DNA from: an uncultured Lachnospiraceae bacterium
Lineage (GTDB): Bacteria; Bacillota; Clostridia; Lachnospirales; Lachnospiraceae
DNA length: 64,000 nucleotides
NCBI GenBank assembly: GCA_910577115.1
Contig: CAJTMC010000001.1
Location: forward strand, 62,001-126,000
Reading direction: 5' to 3'
Position numbers and translations under genes: made by a program. The notes under the pieces are model-generated. The model was not told where the DNA came from, ran no database searches, and worked only from the letters and a program-made list of their open reading frames with translations. Positions 8,871 through 17,277 of the stretch are shown piece after piece. How positions within the stretch are numbered: position 1 is the first letter of the stretch; each line of letters begins with the position of its first letter.

Positions 8871-9376
8871 ATCAATTCCTTTATTGATTCCTGCTTCTTA
8901 ATAATACCATACCACATAAGCGTTCTATATCTGCCATTGATTCTCACTGCATCCACAGCACTCCCCTCGTACGCAAAGCCGCACTTCACATACAGCTTCT
9001 GCGCCCTGACATTCTCCTCAAGCACATTTAAGTATACTTTATGGAGCCCTAACTCCTCAAAAGCATACTGCAGCAGCTCCTGCGTCGCTTTCATCGCTGC
9101 CCCTGTGCCCTGTGCCTTTTTCCTTGCAACAATGGCATACTCTGCATTCCCGTTTTTATATGAAATATGCTTCAAACTTATTGTACCCAGGTATTCATCA
9201 TTTTCATCTACAAAGGCAAAATTTTGATTTTCGTCGTTAAAGCTGTCACTGATAAAGCGCAGCACACTCTCCGGCGTTGACGAGGCGAAATCTGCCTGAA
9301 AGTTGCAGTTAATCTCGTTATCATGCATCCACTCAAGCATCAGGGGAGCATCTTTTTGTTCAAGACGTCTGAGCAT
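8867..9376 (-). CDS. GNAT-family N-acetyltransferase
   Basis: The product has 169 residues, the full size for a RimJ/RimI-like GNAT enzyme. Motif A is visible as ARKKAQGTGAAMKATQELL (acetyl-CoA pyrophosphate loop, Q/R-x-x-G-x-A style), with a typical later block NVLEENVRAQKLYVKCGF and a final YRTLMWYGI. It is embedded directly after the FdtA-like isomerase and FdtB-like aminotransferase genes, so the most likely substrate is the amino group of the dTDP-3-amino-3,6-dideoxyhexose they make. Known FdtC/QdtC acetyltransferases are hexapeptide-repeat proteins, so a GNAT here would be a different solution, as in PseH or WecD. The 5' end overlaps the upstream gene by 17 bases; RBS GAGGAA is present. 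Confidence 0.82.
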   Translation of the reverse strand: MLRRLEQKDAPLMLEWMHDNEINCNFQADFASSTPESVLRFISDSFNDENQNFAFVDENDEYLGTISLKHISYKNGNAEYAIVARKKAQGTGAAMKATQELLQYAFEELGLHKVYLNVLEENVRAQKLYVKCGFAYEGSAVDAVRINGRYRTLMWYGIIKKQESIKELI

Positions 9377-9785
9377 TTTCTTCCTCTTTCACAACTGTTA
9401 AATATTTATCATAGTCCCTGATATACTCGTTTGCGTCATAATGTTCGCTTGACAGGCATAAAAGCACCGAATCCTCCGAAAAATCATACATGTCCTTCCA
9501 GACAAGCTTGGGCAGGTAAATGCCGACATGCGGTCTGTCAAGATTAAATATTTTTTGATCTGTCCCGTCATCAACCTTTACCTTAGAAGTGCCTGAAACA
9601 TTAATCAGCACAAACTCCGAATTATAGTTGGCATGACGGCCGCGAATCACGTCCCTGTCTGAGCCATATATATAAAAAACACGTTTGATGTCGAAAGGAA
9701 TATCCTGATTTCCTTCAATAATTACAAGATGCCCCCGCTCGTCGCCCTTTTGCGGAAACGCTATAAATTTACAGTCTTCTATCAT
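9360..9785 (-). CDS. fdtA: dTDP-4-oxo-6-deoxyglucose 3,4-ketoisomerase (FdtA/QdtA cupin)
   Basis: The product has 141 residues from the chosen ATG at 9785, which has AGGAGG six bases upstream and lies just after the aminotransferase stop; a longer reading to 9821 would overlap that gene. It is a single cupin of the WxcM/FdtA/QdtA family: PQKGDERGHL near the start, RGRHANYNSEFVLINVSG with the metal-site-like histidine, and PHVGIYLPKLVWKDMYDF. These enzymes shift the keto group of dTDP-4-keto-6-deoxyglucose from C4 to C3, preparing it for transamination. The immediately upstream DegT-family gene is the expected partner. RmlA and RmlB, which make the precursor, are not in the window. Whether the product is the galacto (Fuc3N) or gluco (Qui3N) epimer cannot be read. 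Confidence 0.87.
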   Translation of the reverse strand: MIEDCKFIAFPQKGDERGHLVIIEGNQDIPFDIKRVFYIYGSDRDVIRGRHANYNSEFVLINVSGTSKVKVDDGTDQKIFNLDRPHVGIYLPKLVWKDMYDFSEDSVLLCLSSEHYDANEYIRDYDKYLTVVKEEENAQTS

Positions 9786-9798
9786 ACTGCCTCCTGTT

Positions 9799-10896
9799 TT
9801 AAAATTCATTGAGCTGTGCAATCACATATTGCTGCTCCGTATCCGTCATACCGGTATAAATCGGAATGCTCAAAACTTCTTGCGCATATCTCTCCGTCAA
9901 CGGAAATTCACCCTTTTTATGTCCCAAATGCCTGTAACATTCGGCAAGGTGCGGCGGTATTGGATAATGAATTTGTGTCTGAATATCCTTTTCCTGAAGA
10001 AATTTCTGCAATTCTTCACGTTCCCTGCAGCATATCACATACTGATGATAAATACTGTTAGCGCCATCCCTTACCTTTGGCAGTATAATTTTATCATTCC
10101 TGATGCCGATATCATAAGCCGCGGCTAATCTCCTTCGTTCATCGTTCAACTCGTCAATATACTTTAACTTCACCCGCAAAAATGCCGCCTGTATCTCGTC
10201 AAGACGCGAATTTAGTCCTTCTATTTCATTATAATATCTGACGCGACTGCCGTAGTTTCGCATCATCCGAAGCTTGTCCGCAAATTCTTTATTATCTGTT
10301 ACCACTGCGCCCGCGTCGCCAAACGCACCGAGGTTCTTAGTCGGATAAAAGCTAAAACAGCCCGAAATGCCAAAGCTCCCTGTCATTCTGCCGTCAAAGC
10401 AGGCTCCATGCGACTGCGCACAGTCCTCTATCAGTGCCAGCTGATGCTTTCCGGCAATTTCTGCGATTAAGTTCATATTACTTGCCTGACCATAGAGATG
10501 CGTCACCATGACCGCTTTTGTCTTTGGCGTAATCGCCTGCTCGATTTTTTGTGCGTCCATATTAAAGTATTCGTCAGGCTCTATGAAGACAGGAACTGCT
10601 TTATTCTCCGTAATACCAAGCACTGTTGCAATATAGGTGTTTGCCTGCACAATGACCTCGTCGCCCTCGCCGATTCCTAAAGCACGTACCGACATAATCA
10701 ACGCATCAAGGCCGGAATTTAATCCTACACAGTATTTTCGCCCTGTATATGCGGCAAACTCCTCCTCAAATTTCTCAACTTCCGTTCCGAGAACATACCA
10801 GCCTGAACGAAGTACTCTTAACGCAGCCTCCTCGTACTCCTTCTGATGCAGCCGAAACTGCCGGTCTAAAACGTTGCATTTAATCTGCATTTGCAT
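9799..10896 (-). CDS. PLP-dependent sugar aminotransferase (DegT/DnrJ/EryC1, FdtB-like)
   Basis: The product has 365 residues from ATG 10896 (GGAAGG eight bases upstream, five bases after the CotH stop); the longer frame would run back into CotH. All fold-type-I sugar aminotransferase marks are present: LNSGLDALIMSVRALGIG, EDCAQSHGA (PLP-ring aspartate) and SFYPTKNLGAFGDAG, with the Schiff-base lysine at about K187, then MRNYGSRVRYYNEIEGLNSRLDEIQA. Together with the FdtA-type isomerase 14 bases downstream it should install an amino group at C3 of dTDP-3-keto-6-deoxyhexose, giving dTDP-Fuc3N or dTDP-Qui3N, probably then acetylated by the GNAT enzyme. The family is certain; the FdtB assignment rests on the neighbouring isomerase. 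Confidence 0.9.
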   Translation of the reverse strand: MQMQIKCNVLDRQFRLHQKEYEEAALRVLRSGWYVLGTEVEKFEEEFAAYTGRKYCVGLNSGLDALIMSVRALGIGEGDEVIVQANTYIATVLGITENKAVPVFIEPDEYFNMDAQKIEQAITPKTKAVMVTHLYGQASNMNLIAEIAGKHQLALIEDCAQSHGACFDGRMTGSFGISGCFSFYPTKNLGAFGDAGAVVTDNKEFADKLRMMRNYGSRVRYYNEIEGLNSRLDEIQAAFLRVKLKYIDELNDERRRLAAAYDIGIRNDKIILPKVRDGANSIYHQYVICCREREELQKFLQEKDIQTQIHYPIPPHLAECYRHLGHKKGEFPLTERYAQEVLSIPIYTGMTDTEQQYVIAQLNEF

Positions 10897-10900
10897 TCCC

Positions 10901-13090
10901 TTACCCTTCCGACGCTTGTGAACTGCTCTCCTCCGCCTCAAGCTCATCCAAAAATTCCAACACGCGCCCTGTCCTGTTTGCTAAAAACCTGCGCATGTCA
11001 TTCACCACAATTTCCCAATCGTCCATTGTATAATTTTGATATTCCGCGTCTATTCCTCTTACTGCAAAACTGAGCTGTTTGAGTTTTGTATATCCCTTTT
11101 CACATCTGCGCAGATTTTCCAGCATCTCCGATTCAAATGAGCGGAGGTGCGCTTCAAAAGCAGATGTTACATTTTCCTTGTTGTAAACCGTACTGCATCT
11201 TTCCCTGGCATATGACATGAAGTCATTACGAAACGTTTCGCATCTCCAAAGCCTTTGAAACAGCCATGCTGAAAAGTTCTTTTTTTCTTCATCCACGCTA
11301 TCTCCAAACGTAAGTTTTAGAATGCCTTTCAAATAATTATCATTATCTACCATTGTACAATCAAAATCAAATATTTTCCACTGCCACAGACCTCCGTCTT
11401 CCTTTATAATATGCAGATTATGATCTCCTTTCCCCAATGCATCCGTATTCCCGAAATATGTCTCAATAAATACAAAGTCCATAAAATTGTCCATATCAAT
11501 TCGGGTTTTTATCCATTCATAGTCAGCCTCTTCGTAAAACGACCTCTTCCGGATCTCCTCAAAAAAAATATCAAATTCCTTATCGGAAATATTTTTCCAC
11601 GGCATCACCAGCGTGAGATTTTTCTTAGCTGCTCCTGTGCGTTCGCTGACATATTCCTTTCCCTTTGGCTCCATAAGACTGTACAGTCCCCAGTACTCAC
11701 CATCTATAAATAAAATGCAAAAACGATTTTTTTGCCCTCCTACACTCTCATCGCTGATAAAATTAGAAACAAATGCACTCGGGTATGCGTAAAGATTTTC
11801 ATTTAATACACCCGATCCTGTTCCGCGAATTGTAAAACGCTCATATGCAAATACATCAGGTGCGCCAAACATATCACCCGTTATTTTTTTATTATCCAAT
11901 ATCACGTTAAAGCTTTTTTGTAACGCTTTTGCAACGCTTGATTTTCCTCCAATCGAAAATGTCATATCATCCTCAAACACACTGCCGTCTGTATCATATA
12001 TTTCCACATGCCCTGAAAGATCAACCGGTGTATTGCTGTTTGTACGGGTTATGGAAGCTCCATACTTGCGCAGCGTATAATAGGTATATCCCAATACATA
12101 ATTTCCCTCAATATCATCAAAAAGCCCTGCGGGATCCGTTGTAAGGGAAACAAGAGGCAGCGAATAATCCGAATTGATAAAATACGTATTCGTCTGTATA
12201 GATGTTGAGAATTTTGCATCTTTTAATATCCTTGCCCTGATCACGGTTGCCTTATAAACTTCATTCACACCATACTGTGTCTCTGAATTATCCGCATTAT
12301 CACTCGGTTTCAACATACATTTCTTTGTCGTATACTGATTTGGCCTTCCCTCATCCGTAATCTCAATCGGTTTACTATAAACAAACGAATTGATATCCGG
12401 CTCGCTTCCGTCAAGCGTATACAGTATCGCTGCACCTTCCACATCACAGCTAAGCTCCACCGCAATATCCTCATCATAGCGCCCACCCTCAAGCGAAAAG
12501 TGAACCTCTCCCCAATCGGCCTCCGGCTTTTTATTTTGTGTAAAGTATGCAGGATTCGGCTCACATGGGGTACAATATGGCAAAAAACCTGTCTCATTCG
12601 TATTTCCATACATCCTGCCATAAGAAATATCGCACTGCTGATCTTCCAGCCTCATGCTATCTATCACATTTTCATTCTCATCACTTAAATAAATAGTCTC
12701 CTTGCCTGCATTAATAAAAAAATTGGCATGTAACGTCCCCTCTTCTAGGTTTCCGTCACAAAAAACAATCAAATAACCGTTACTTTCAATATTGACATCC
12801 GGAAATGCCCATTTTGTAAGCTCATTTTTAGTGTCGGATAAATAATATCCCCTCAGGTTTATCGCCTGATTCGTAGGATTATACAATTCTATCCAGTCCG
12901 CATACACACCATTCTCATCTTTCAGCGTCGAAAGATTATCCGCCACCACTTCATTAATCAGAAGATTTGTCCCCTTATCACTATGCGCCTGCAGCTGTAA
13001 TACTTTCGCATACAGAAGTACCGTCATAATGGCAAGAGGCACTGCAATGATTAAAATTCTGAAAATCCTCGTCAAATTTCTTTTTTTCAT
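10901..13090 (-). CDS. CotH-kinase-domain protein with lamin-tail and CHB_HEX-like domains
   Basis: The product has 729 residues. A single N-terminal helix (about 8-29) anchors or exports it. Next come a lamin-tail domain (about 43-155: LLINEVVADN, DWIELYNPTNQAINLRGYYLSD) and a chitobiase/hexosaminidase C-terminal-like domain (about 195-300: AILYTLDGSEPD). A CotH-type domain follows (about 360-710), with KSSVAKALQKSFNVIL as the likely nucleotide-binding basic element and WKIFDFDCTM as a metal-binding acidic motif. CotH family members phosphorylate proteins on the outside of cells or spores. The start overlaps the DUF4956 stop (TGATG), so the two are translationally coupled. The VTC, DUF4956 and CotH genes form one contiguous module, suggesting a joint extracytoplasmic or membrane phosphate process, which is inference. 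Confidence 0.87.
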   Translation of the reverse strand: MKKRNLTRIFRILIIAVPLAIMTVLLYAKVLQLQAHSDKGTNLLINEVVADNLSTLKDENGVYADWIELYNPTNQAINLRGYYLSDTKNELTKWAFPDVNIESNGYLIVFCDGNLEEGTLHANFFINAGKETIYLSDENENVIDSMRLEDQQCDISYGRMYGNTNETGFLPYCTPCEPNPAYFTQNKKPEADWGEVHFSLEGGRYDEDIAVELSCDVEGAAILYTLDGSEPDINSFVYSKPIEITDEGRPNQYTTKKCMLKPSDNADNSETQYGVNEVYKATVIRARILKDAKFSTSIQTNTYFINSDYSLPLVSLTTDPAGLFDDIEGNYVLGYTYYTLRKYGASITRTNSNTPVDLSGHVEIYDTDGSVFEDDMTFSIGGKSSVAKALQKSFNVILDNKKITGDMFGAPDVFAYERFTIRGTGSGVLNENLYAYPSAFVSNFISDESVGGQKNRFCILFIDGEYWGLYSLMEPKGKEYVSERTGAAKKNLTLVMPWKNISDKEFDIFFEEIRKRSFYEEADYEWIKTRIDMDNFMDFVFIETYFGNTDALGKGDHNLHIIKEDGGLWQWKIFDFDCTMVDNDNYLKGILKLTFGDSVDEEKKNFSAWLFQRLWRCETFRNDFMSYARERCSTVYNKENVTSAFEAHLRSFESEMLENLRRCEKGYTKLKQLSFAVRGIDAEYQNYTMDDWEIVVNDMRRFLANRTGRVLEFLDELEAEESSSQASEG

Positions 13091-13758
13091 CAGCCTATGA
13101 CTTCTCCTGTATATGTCACCACATTGACTGCCTCTATCCCCTTAACAGCCTTTAATGCCTTTGCAAGCTCTGAAAGATTGTTCTTCTTAAGGCCTGCCTC
13201 ATAGGTAATTTCTTCAAAATCCCCTGTCGCGTTCTGCATACGCACTCTCCACTTTCTTGTATTCTCACCAATCAGCTTTTCAAGCGCATCACTGTCAAGC
13301 CCGTTCCCCCGCACAACAATAAGATAATTGTTTCCGTCATACGCATCCTTGCTGAAAAATAAAAGCACAACCGCTATCACAGCACTTCCGACTACAGCGA
13401 CAACATACATCTCTGCGCCGCAAGAAAGACCGATTGCAATCGACCAAAAAAGAAACGCCATATCCTTTGGCTCTTTGATTGCCGTACGGAAACGGATGAC
13501 CGACAGCGAACCGACCATACCAAGAGAGAGCGCGAGGCTTCCTCCGATAATTGTCATAACCATTGTGACAATCACCGCTAAAAGCACCAGCGTCTGATTA
13601 AAGCCTTTGGAATATACAACACCGGAATATGTCTTTTTGTATATAAAATACATAAACAGGCTCAGTACAAGCGCTGCAAGCATTGCAAGCACTACCTGGT
13701 AAATCGAAATACTTGAATTCGATTCAATTAGATACTTAAAAATTTCTTTCTTACTCAT
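13090..13758 (-). CDS. DUF4956 membrane protein
   Basis: The product has 222 residues from ATG 13758 (MSKKEIF). ATG 13770 is an alternative start, but the leader GAGAAAGGCATGG lies eight bases before 13758, as at two other genes in this window. Four hydrophobic segments (about 19-38, 48-70, 87-102 and 109-133) precede a cytoplasmic domain with the look of a small alpha/beta ACT-like module (YLIVVRGNGLDSDALEKLIG, VKGIEAVNVVTYTGEVIG). The loop SLSVIRFRTAIKEPKDMAFLFW is the conserved heart of the DUF4956 family. Its biochemical role is unknown. Genes of this family often lie beside VTC-domain and CotH genes, exactly as here, so it may serve as a channel or scaffold for them. Confidence 0.87.
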   Translation of the reverse strand: MSKKEIFKYLIESNSSISIYQVVLAMLAALVLSLFMYFIYKKTYSGVVYSKGFNQTLVLLAVIVTMVMTIIGGSLALSLGMVGSLSVIRFRTAIKEPKDMAFLFWSIAIGLSCGAEMYVVAVVGSAVIAVVLLFFSKDAYDGNNYLIVVRGNGLDSDALEKLIGENTRKWRVRMQNATGDFEEITYEAGLKKNNLSELAKALKAVKGIEAVNVVTYTGEVIG

Positions 13759-13817
13759 GTTTGTAACCATGCCTTTCTCTCGTTTTATCATTACTGTTTG
13801 CTCCGTTTTGGCAGCTT

Positions 13818-14513
13818 TTATCCGACAATTTCCCGCGCCATACAGTACTTACTGATTGACATGCGCTGCATATTGATGCTTGAAAGTACATTTTCTACAT
13901 ACGCAGGAAGATATCTGTCATATTTTACCTCAAGAATCATATATTCCGGCGCAAGCACTCCCACAAATGCGTTATGTTCCTCAAAAAGTCCGTCTCCCTT
14001 ATATGCACGCACCCTTTTATCGAAGGTAATGCGGATATTTTCAACGGGAAGAAGATATGCCTCCCGCTCATAATCTACCACCACCTTCGGCGTATAAGCG
14101 TGTGCTCGCAGGTTAAAATATGCTTTTTGGGATATCTCATTATCATATTCTGCCAGCACATGATAGTCACCCTTTAAAATTTTCATGGCCTCCTTACGGC
14201 TTATGGTCATTGTCTCCTTAATCGAATAATCATTGTCCTTATTTTTCATTTCCAGCTTCACCTTGTCCGCAGATGTGTCATAAATCCTGAGCCTGATCTT
14301 CTTTCTGTGAGCCACTCCGATTAGTTTATCATAATAATCCTTGTTTTCCGGTGTGTCAAAGTAAAGAGAACGTATATAATAGTCTTTCCCCTGCTTCATG
14401 TTCCTGTCCTTGACAAGCAATGCATCCAAAAGCCTTTTGAGATGCTCATATTCTACCATTGAAAGCAGAAATTTCAACTCGTGACGGTATGTTTTTAAAA
14501 TATTAGTATTCAA
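13818..14513 (-). CDS. VTC-domain (polyphosphate polymerase-like) protein
   Basis: The product has 231 residues, a single VTC/CYTH-type tunnel domain with little else. Basic and acidic tunnel residues are visible in order: YRHELKFLL, IRSLYFDTPENKDYYDK, KKIRLRIYD, KLEMKNK, SIKETMTI, VVVDYEREAYL, RITFDKRVRAY and ILEVKYDRYLP. Yeast Vtc4 uses this fold to build polyphosphate from ATP. Bacterial stand-alone versions are annotated as polyphosphate polymerases, but most have not been tested. The start codon is TTG at 14513, supported by AAAGGAG six bases upstream; no ATG fits. It begins the VTC-DUF4956-CotH module, 11 bases after the GT4 gene, so it shares the glycan operon. Confidence 0.85.
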   Translation of the reverse strand: MNTNILKTYRHELKFLLSMVEYEHLKRLLDALLVKDRNMKQGKDYYIRSLYFDTPENKDYYDKLIGVAHRKKIRLRIYDTSADKVKLEMKNKDNDYSIKETMTISRKEAMKILKGDYHVLAEYDNEISQKAYFNLRAHAYTPKVVVDYEREAYLLPVENIRITFDKRVRAYKGDGLFEEHNAFVGVLAPEYMILEVKYDRYLPAYVENVLSSINMQRMSISKYCMAREIVG

Positions 14514-14524
14514 TTCCGACTCCT

Positions 14525-15643
14525 TTATTGCTTTTTCTTAATGCTGTAAATAATCTCCTCAATTTTCCCTGCGGAGCTTTCCCACAAAAAGCGCTCCGTC
14601 ACATGTTGATGTGCCGCCATTCCGATTGCATTTTTATCAGCCGAAAGCGCTTTTTGTATCAAGTCATCTTCATTGTCACAAAGATAGCCTGATACCCCGC
14701 TTTCCAGAATCAGCTCAGGTCCCGGTGCCCTCAATGCGATGACTGCGTTTTCATAGTACATTGCTTCCAAAATCGCCATACCGAATATTTCATGTGTATT
14801 CAAATTGATATAGCACTCCGCCATACAGTACAGCTCCCACATACGGTCGTTTGATACTTTATCACGAATCACTGCCTTACCTTCTAATCCACAGGCAGCA
14901 ATTTTACTTTTGACATTCTCCAAAAGCTCCCCCTGTCCTACCATAAGAAGTCTGTATGTGCTGTCACAGGCATACATCTTTTCGAAAATATCAATCATTT
15001 TTTCAGGTTGCTTTTCTGCCGTCATACGCCCCACAAAAAGGATTACTTTATCAGTATCCCCATAATTCCATTTTTCCTTTAGCATTTTTGCGGAATATGC
15101 TTTGTAATCCTGCCGCAGGCGCTCCGTATCCAGACCGACTGGCACACAAAAAAGCTTTTTTGCCCCCTCCTGCCTGAGACTCTGTTCCAGAGCAGGTGTT
15201 TTGACTACAGTAGGTATTCTCTTATAATATTTAACATTATTACAGAAAATGTCAACAATTTTTCGCTTAATCGACGAAGAATTATTGCTGTGAACCACTC
15301 CGATGTAGGGCAGGCAAAGGATATTATTTTGTCTGCACCACTTGTAAAATCTTCCTAAAAATAAATAATTATCTGAAGCCGTAATGTAGCAATCCTTGTC
15401 TGCATCAAGCATTGAGAGGGCAATCAGGGCATGCTTTCCTATATGCCTGCATCGGATATATTCAATCCGCACGCTTCCTTTCATAAGGCTTTCCCGCTCT
15501 TGTGCGAGGTCGGGTACGGGATGATATACTGTCAGCTCATGCCCCATTTTGGCAAGCGCCTTTGCAAGTCCCTCTGCCTGTGAATTATAATATTTACTTA
15601 AATTTTTATTCTCCGTATTCAGGGAAATTACTGCAAGCTTCAT
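14525..15643 (-). CDS. GT4-family glycosyltransferase
   Basis: The product has 372 residues, a full-length GT-B-fold retaining glycosyltransferase. The N-terminal Rossmann half begins KLAVISLNTENKN. The C-terminal nucleotide-sugar half shows DKVILFVGRMTAEKQPEKMI, then the E-x7-E region EIFGMAILEAMYYENAVIAL with PELILESGVSGYL after it, which is typical of GT4. It works in the cytoplasm on a membrane-bound acceptor, probably extending the polyprenyl-linked repeat unit. Start ATG 15643 has GAGGA seven bases upstream. It follows a GT2 gene by 15 bases. The sugar donor cannot be predicted. Confidence 0.88.
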   Translation of the reverse strand: MKLAVISLNTENKNLSKYYNSQAEGLAKALAKMGHELTVYHPVPDLAQERESLMKGSVRIEYIRCRHIGKHALIALSMLDADKDCYITASDNYLFLGRFYKWCRQNNILCLPYIGVVHSNNSSSIKRKIVDIFCNNVKYYKRIPTVVKTPALEQSLRQEGAKKLFCVPVGLDTERLRQDYKAYSAKMLKEKWNYGDTDKVILFVGRMTAEKQPEKMIDIFEKMYACDSTYRLLMVGQGELLENVKSKIAACGLEGKAVIRDKVSNDRMWELYCMAECYINLNTHEIFGMAILEAMYYENAVIALRAPGPELILESGVSGYLCDNEDDLIQKALSADKNAIGMAAHQHVTERFLWESSAGKIEEIIYSIKKKQ

Positions 15644-15658
15644 GCGCTGGTCCTCTTA

Positions 15659-16399
15659 TTATTTATCCTTTTTCCGATGCAGCCATTGATATATGCGGCT
15701 TTTCAGCATCACAAACTGATATCTTTTTTTGCTCATATACCCCCGCTTATAGCGGATTGCTGCGTTTTCTCGAACACCGGTTTGCGTTCCTGACATTCCT
15801 CCCATCCGAAAATTGGACATCACGCGCATAACTGGTGTAAAAGCTACTTTTTTACTTTCGTAAAAACGCAGCATCATATCATAATCTGCCGCAGAACGAT
15901 ATCCGGTGTCAAATACGCCAAAATCCCGATAAGTATCTTTCGTCACAAAACAAGTAGGATGTGTGATCATCTGCTCCGGCAAAAAATCGTGATAATAAAT
16001 AAATGTCACTTTTTCTTTTTCCCGCAAAAAATTTCGCTGCATCCCATAAACCACTTCATATTGATTGCCGCGATAATGTTTCACTGCCTGTTCAACGGTA
16101 TCGTTCTCATACCAGTCATCACTGTTTACAATTCCAACGAGCCGCCCCTTGGCAAGCCGCACCCCCTTATTCATAGCGTCGTAGATACCATTATCCTTCT
16201 CCGACACGACTGTGAGGTTTTCGGGCAGTCTGCTCTTATGTTGTTCTATAATATTGAGCGTATCATCGGTGGAACCGCCGTCAATAATGATATACTCGAT
16301 ATTATCATAGGTCTGGTTTTCAATACATTCCAACGTTTTTTCGATGGTACTACCGCTATTATAGCACGGTGTTATCACAGATACTAATAGTTCACACAT
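15659..16399 (-). CDS. GT2-family glycosyltransferase
   Basis: The product has 246 residues, a compact GT-A-fold enzyme. Diagnostic pieces are VSVITPCYNSGSTIEKTLE, IEYIIIDGGSTDDTL, the metal-site-containing GIVNSDDWYEND, and KKVAFTPVMRVMSNFRMGGMS near the end. No transmembrane segment is present, so it is cytoplasmic or peripheral. It resembles GT2 proteins that add the second or later sugar of surface-glycan repeat units (WcaA-like). The ATG at 16399 has GGAG eight bases upstream. It sits in the uninterrupted glycosyltransferase series 14525-25832. Confidence 0.88.
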   Translation of the reverse strand: MCELLVSVITPCYNSGSTIEKTLECIENQTYDNIEYIIIDGGSTDDTLNIIEQHKSRLPENLTVVSEKDNGIYDAMNKGVRLAKGRLVGIVNSDDWYENDTVEQAVKHYRGNQYEVVYGMQRNFLREKEKVTFIYYHDFLPEQMITHPTCFVTKDTYRDFGVFDTGYRSAADYDMMLRFYESKKVAFTPVMRVMSNFRMGGMSGTQTGVRENAAIRYKRGYMSKKRYQFVMLKSRIYQWLHRKKDK

Positions 16400-16413
16400 T
16401 TTTCATACTCCGT

Positions 16414-17277
16414 TTACTCTTTTATGTCAAATGCATCTGTCTGCACATGAAAATAACTCTGCACATTCGCAAAATATACATCATTCCTGCTCTGCGTCAC
16501 ATTTTCACTCCTTAGGCTTGTCTCCTGCTCTTTTTCAATTAAATCAGGCATTGGTATCCTGCAAGGCGCCCAGACCACATATGTTCCATTTAACAATTCC
16601 ATAAATTTGAGCCATATGTCATCCGCCTTCAGACTTAAATCTGTAATCAGCGCCTCATCAAACGCTGCCTCATACAGACAATGCGGCGGATACAGCACAC
16701 CGCCTACGCCCGTCGCAACAAGGTCATGCGCAGGCGTATCATAGCCACAGTACTCCCCAAGCCAGTCATTATAAGATGCGATTTCACCATCCGGTTTTTT
16801 CGTTATTTTATGCACACGTCTTGCACACACTGCCTTTGGATACCGCTCGTGCGTTTTGAGCAATGTCTCTATCACGTCTTTTGCATAAATCAGGTCATCA
16901 TCCACCGTAATAATTATGTCCTCCGGAAACTCCCGCATTGCATGAATATACTTTTTATGCGGCTTCAAATCCCCCGGCATCGCTCTGTATTCAATCCCGT
17001 ATTGCTCTAAATCAAGCATTTTTGCGGTAAACCTGTGCCGACTTACATCCTCATCAAGCCACACGATAATTTTGTCGGGCTTGACAGTCTGCAGCATAAT
17101 GCTTTTGAGCGCAGTATGGATATGCGCAAATCGCCCCGGATAGCTTGTAAGCGACACGATAATACGTGTTTTTCGCTCCTGTCGGTTGAGGGCATATCTC
17201 TTTGGAGCGGCGTGAACATATATTCTCCGAAAGATATAATTCATTTTCCTGTATATCCTGTAAATCAGCTTTTTCAT
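16414..17277 (-). CDS. Glycosyltransferase, GT-A fold with DDD motif
   Basis: The product has 287 residues from ATG 17277, which overlaps the upstream stop (TAATG); the longer frame to 17346 would lie inside that gene. Sequence marks are IIVSLTSYPGRFAHIHTAL, QTVKPDKIIVWLDED and IIITVDDDLIYAKDVIETL, a typical GT-A nucleotide-sugar and metal site, followed by DLVATGVGGVLYPP and LKADDIWLKFM. This combination is common in uncharacterised capsule-locus transferases distantly related to GT2. It begins with a basic aromatic-rich N-terminus (LIYRIYRKMNYIFRRIY) that may bind the membrane. The acceptor and donor are unknown. The function as a glycosyltransferase is well supported by the fold motifs, though the exact family is not. 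Confidence 0.8.
   Translation of the reverse strand: MKKLIYRIYRKMNYIFRRIYVHAAPKRYALNRQERKTRIIVSLTSYPGRFAHIHTALKSIMLQTVKPDKIIVWLDEDVSRHRFTAKMLDLEQYGIEYRAMPGDLKPHKKYIHAMREFPEDIIITVDDDLIYAKDVIETLLKTHERYPKAVCARRVHKITKKPDGEIASYNDWLGEYCGYDTPAHDLVATGVGGVLYPPHCLYEAAFDEALITDLSLKADDIWLKFMELLNGTYVVWAPCRIPMPDLIEKEQETSLRSENVTQSRNDVYFANVQSYFHVQTDAFDIKE

Noticed and set aside
9786..9821. Longer N-terminus of the FdtA-like protein
   Set aside because: It would overlap the aminotransferase gene and lacks an RBS; AGGAGG fits the ATG at 9785.
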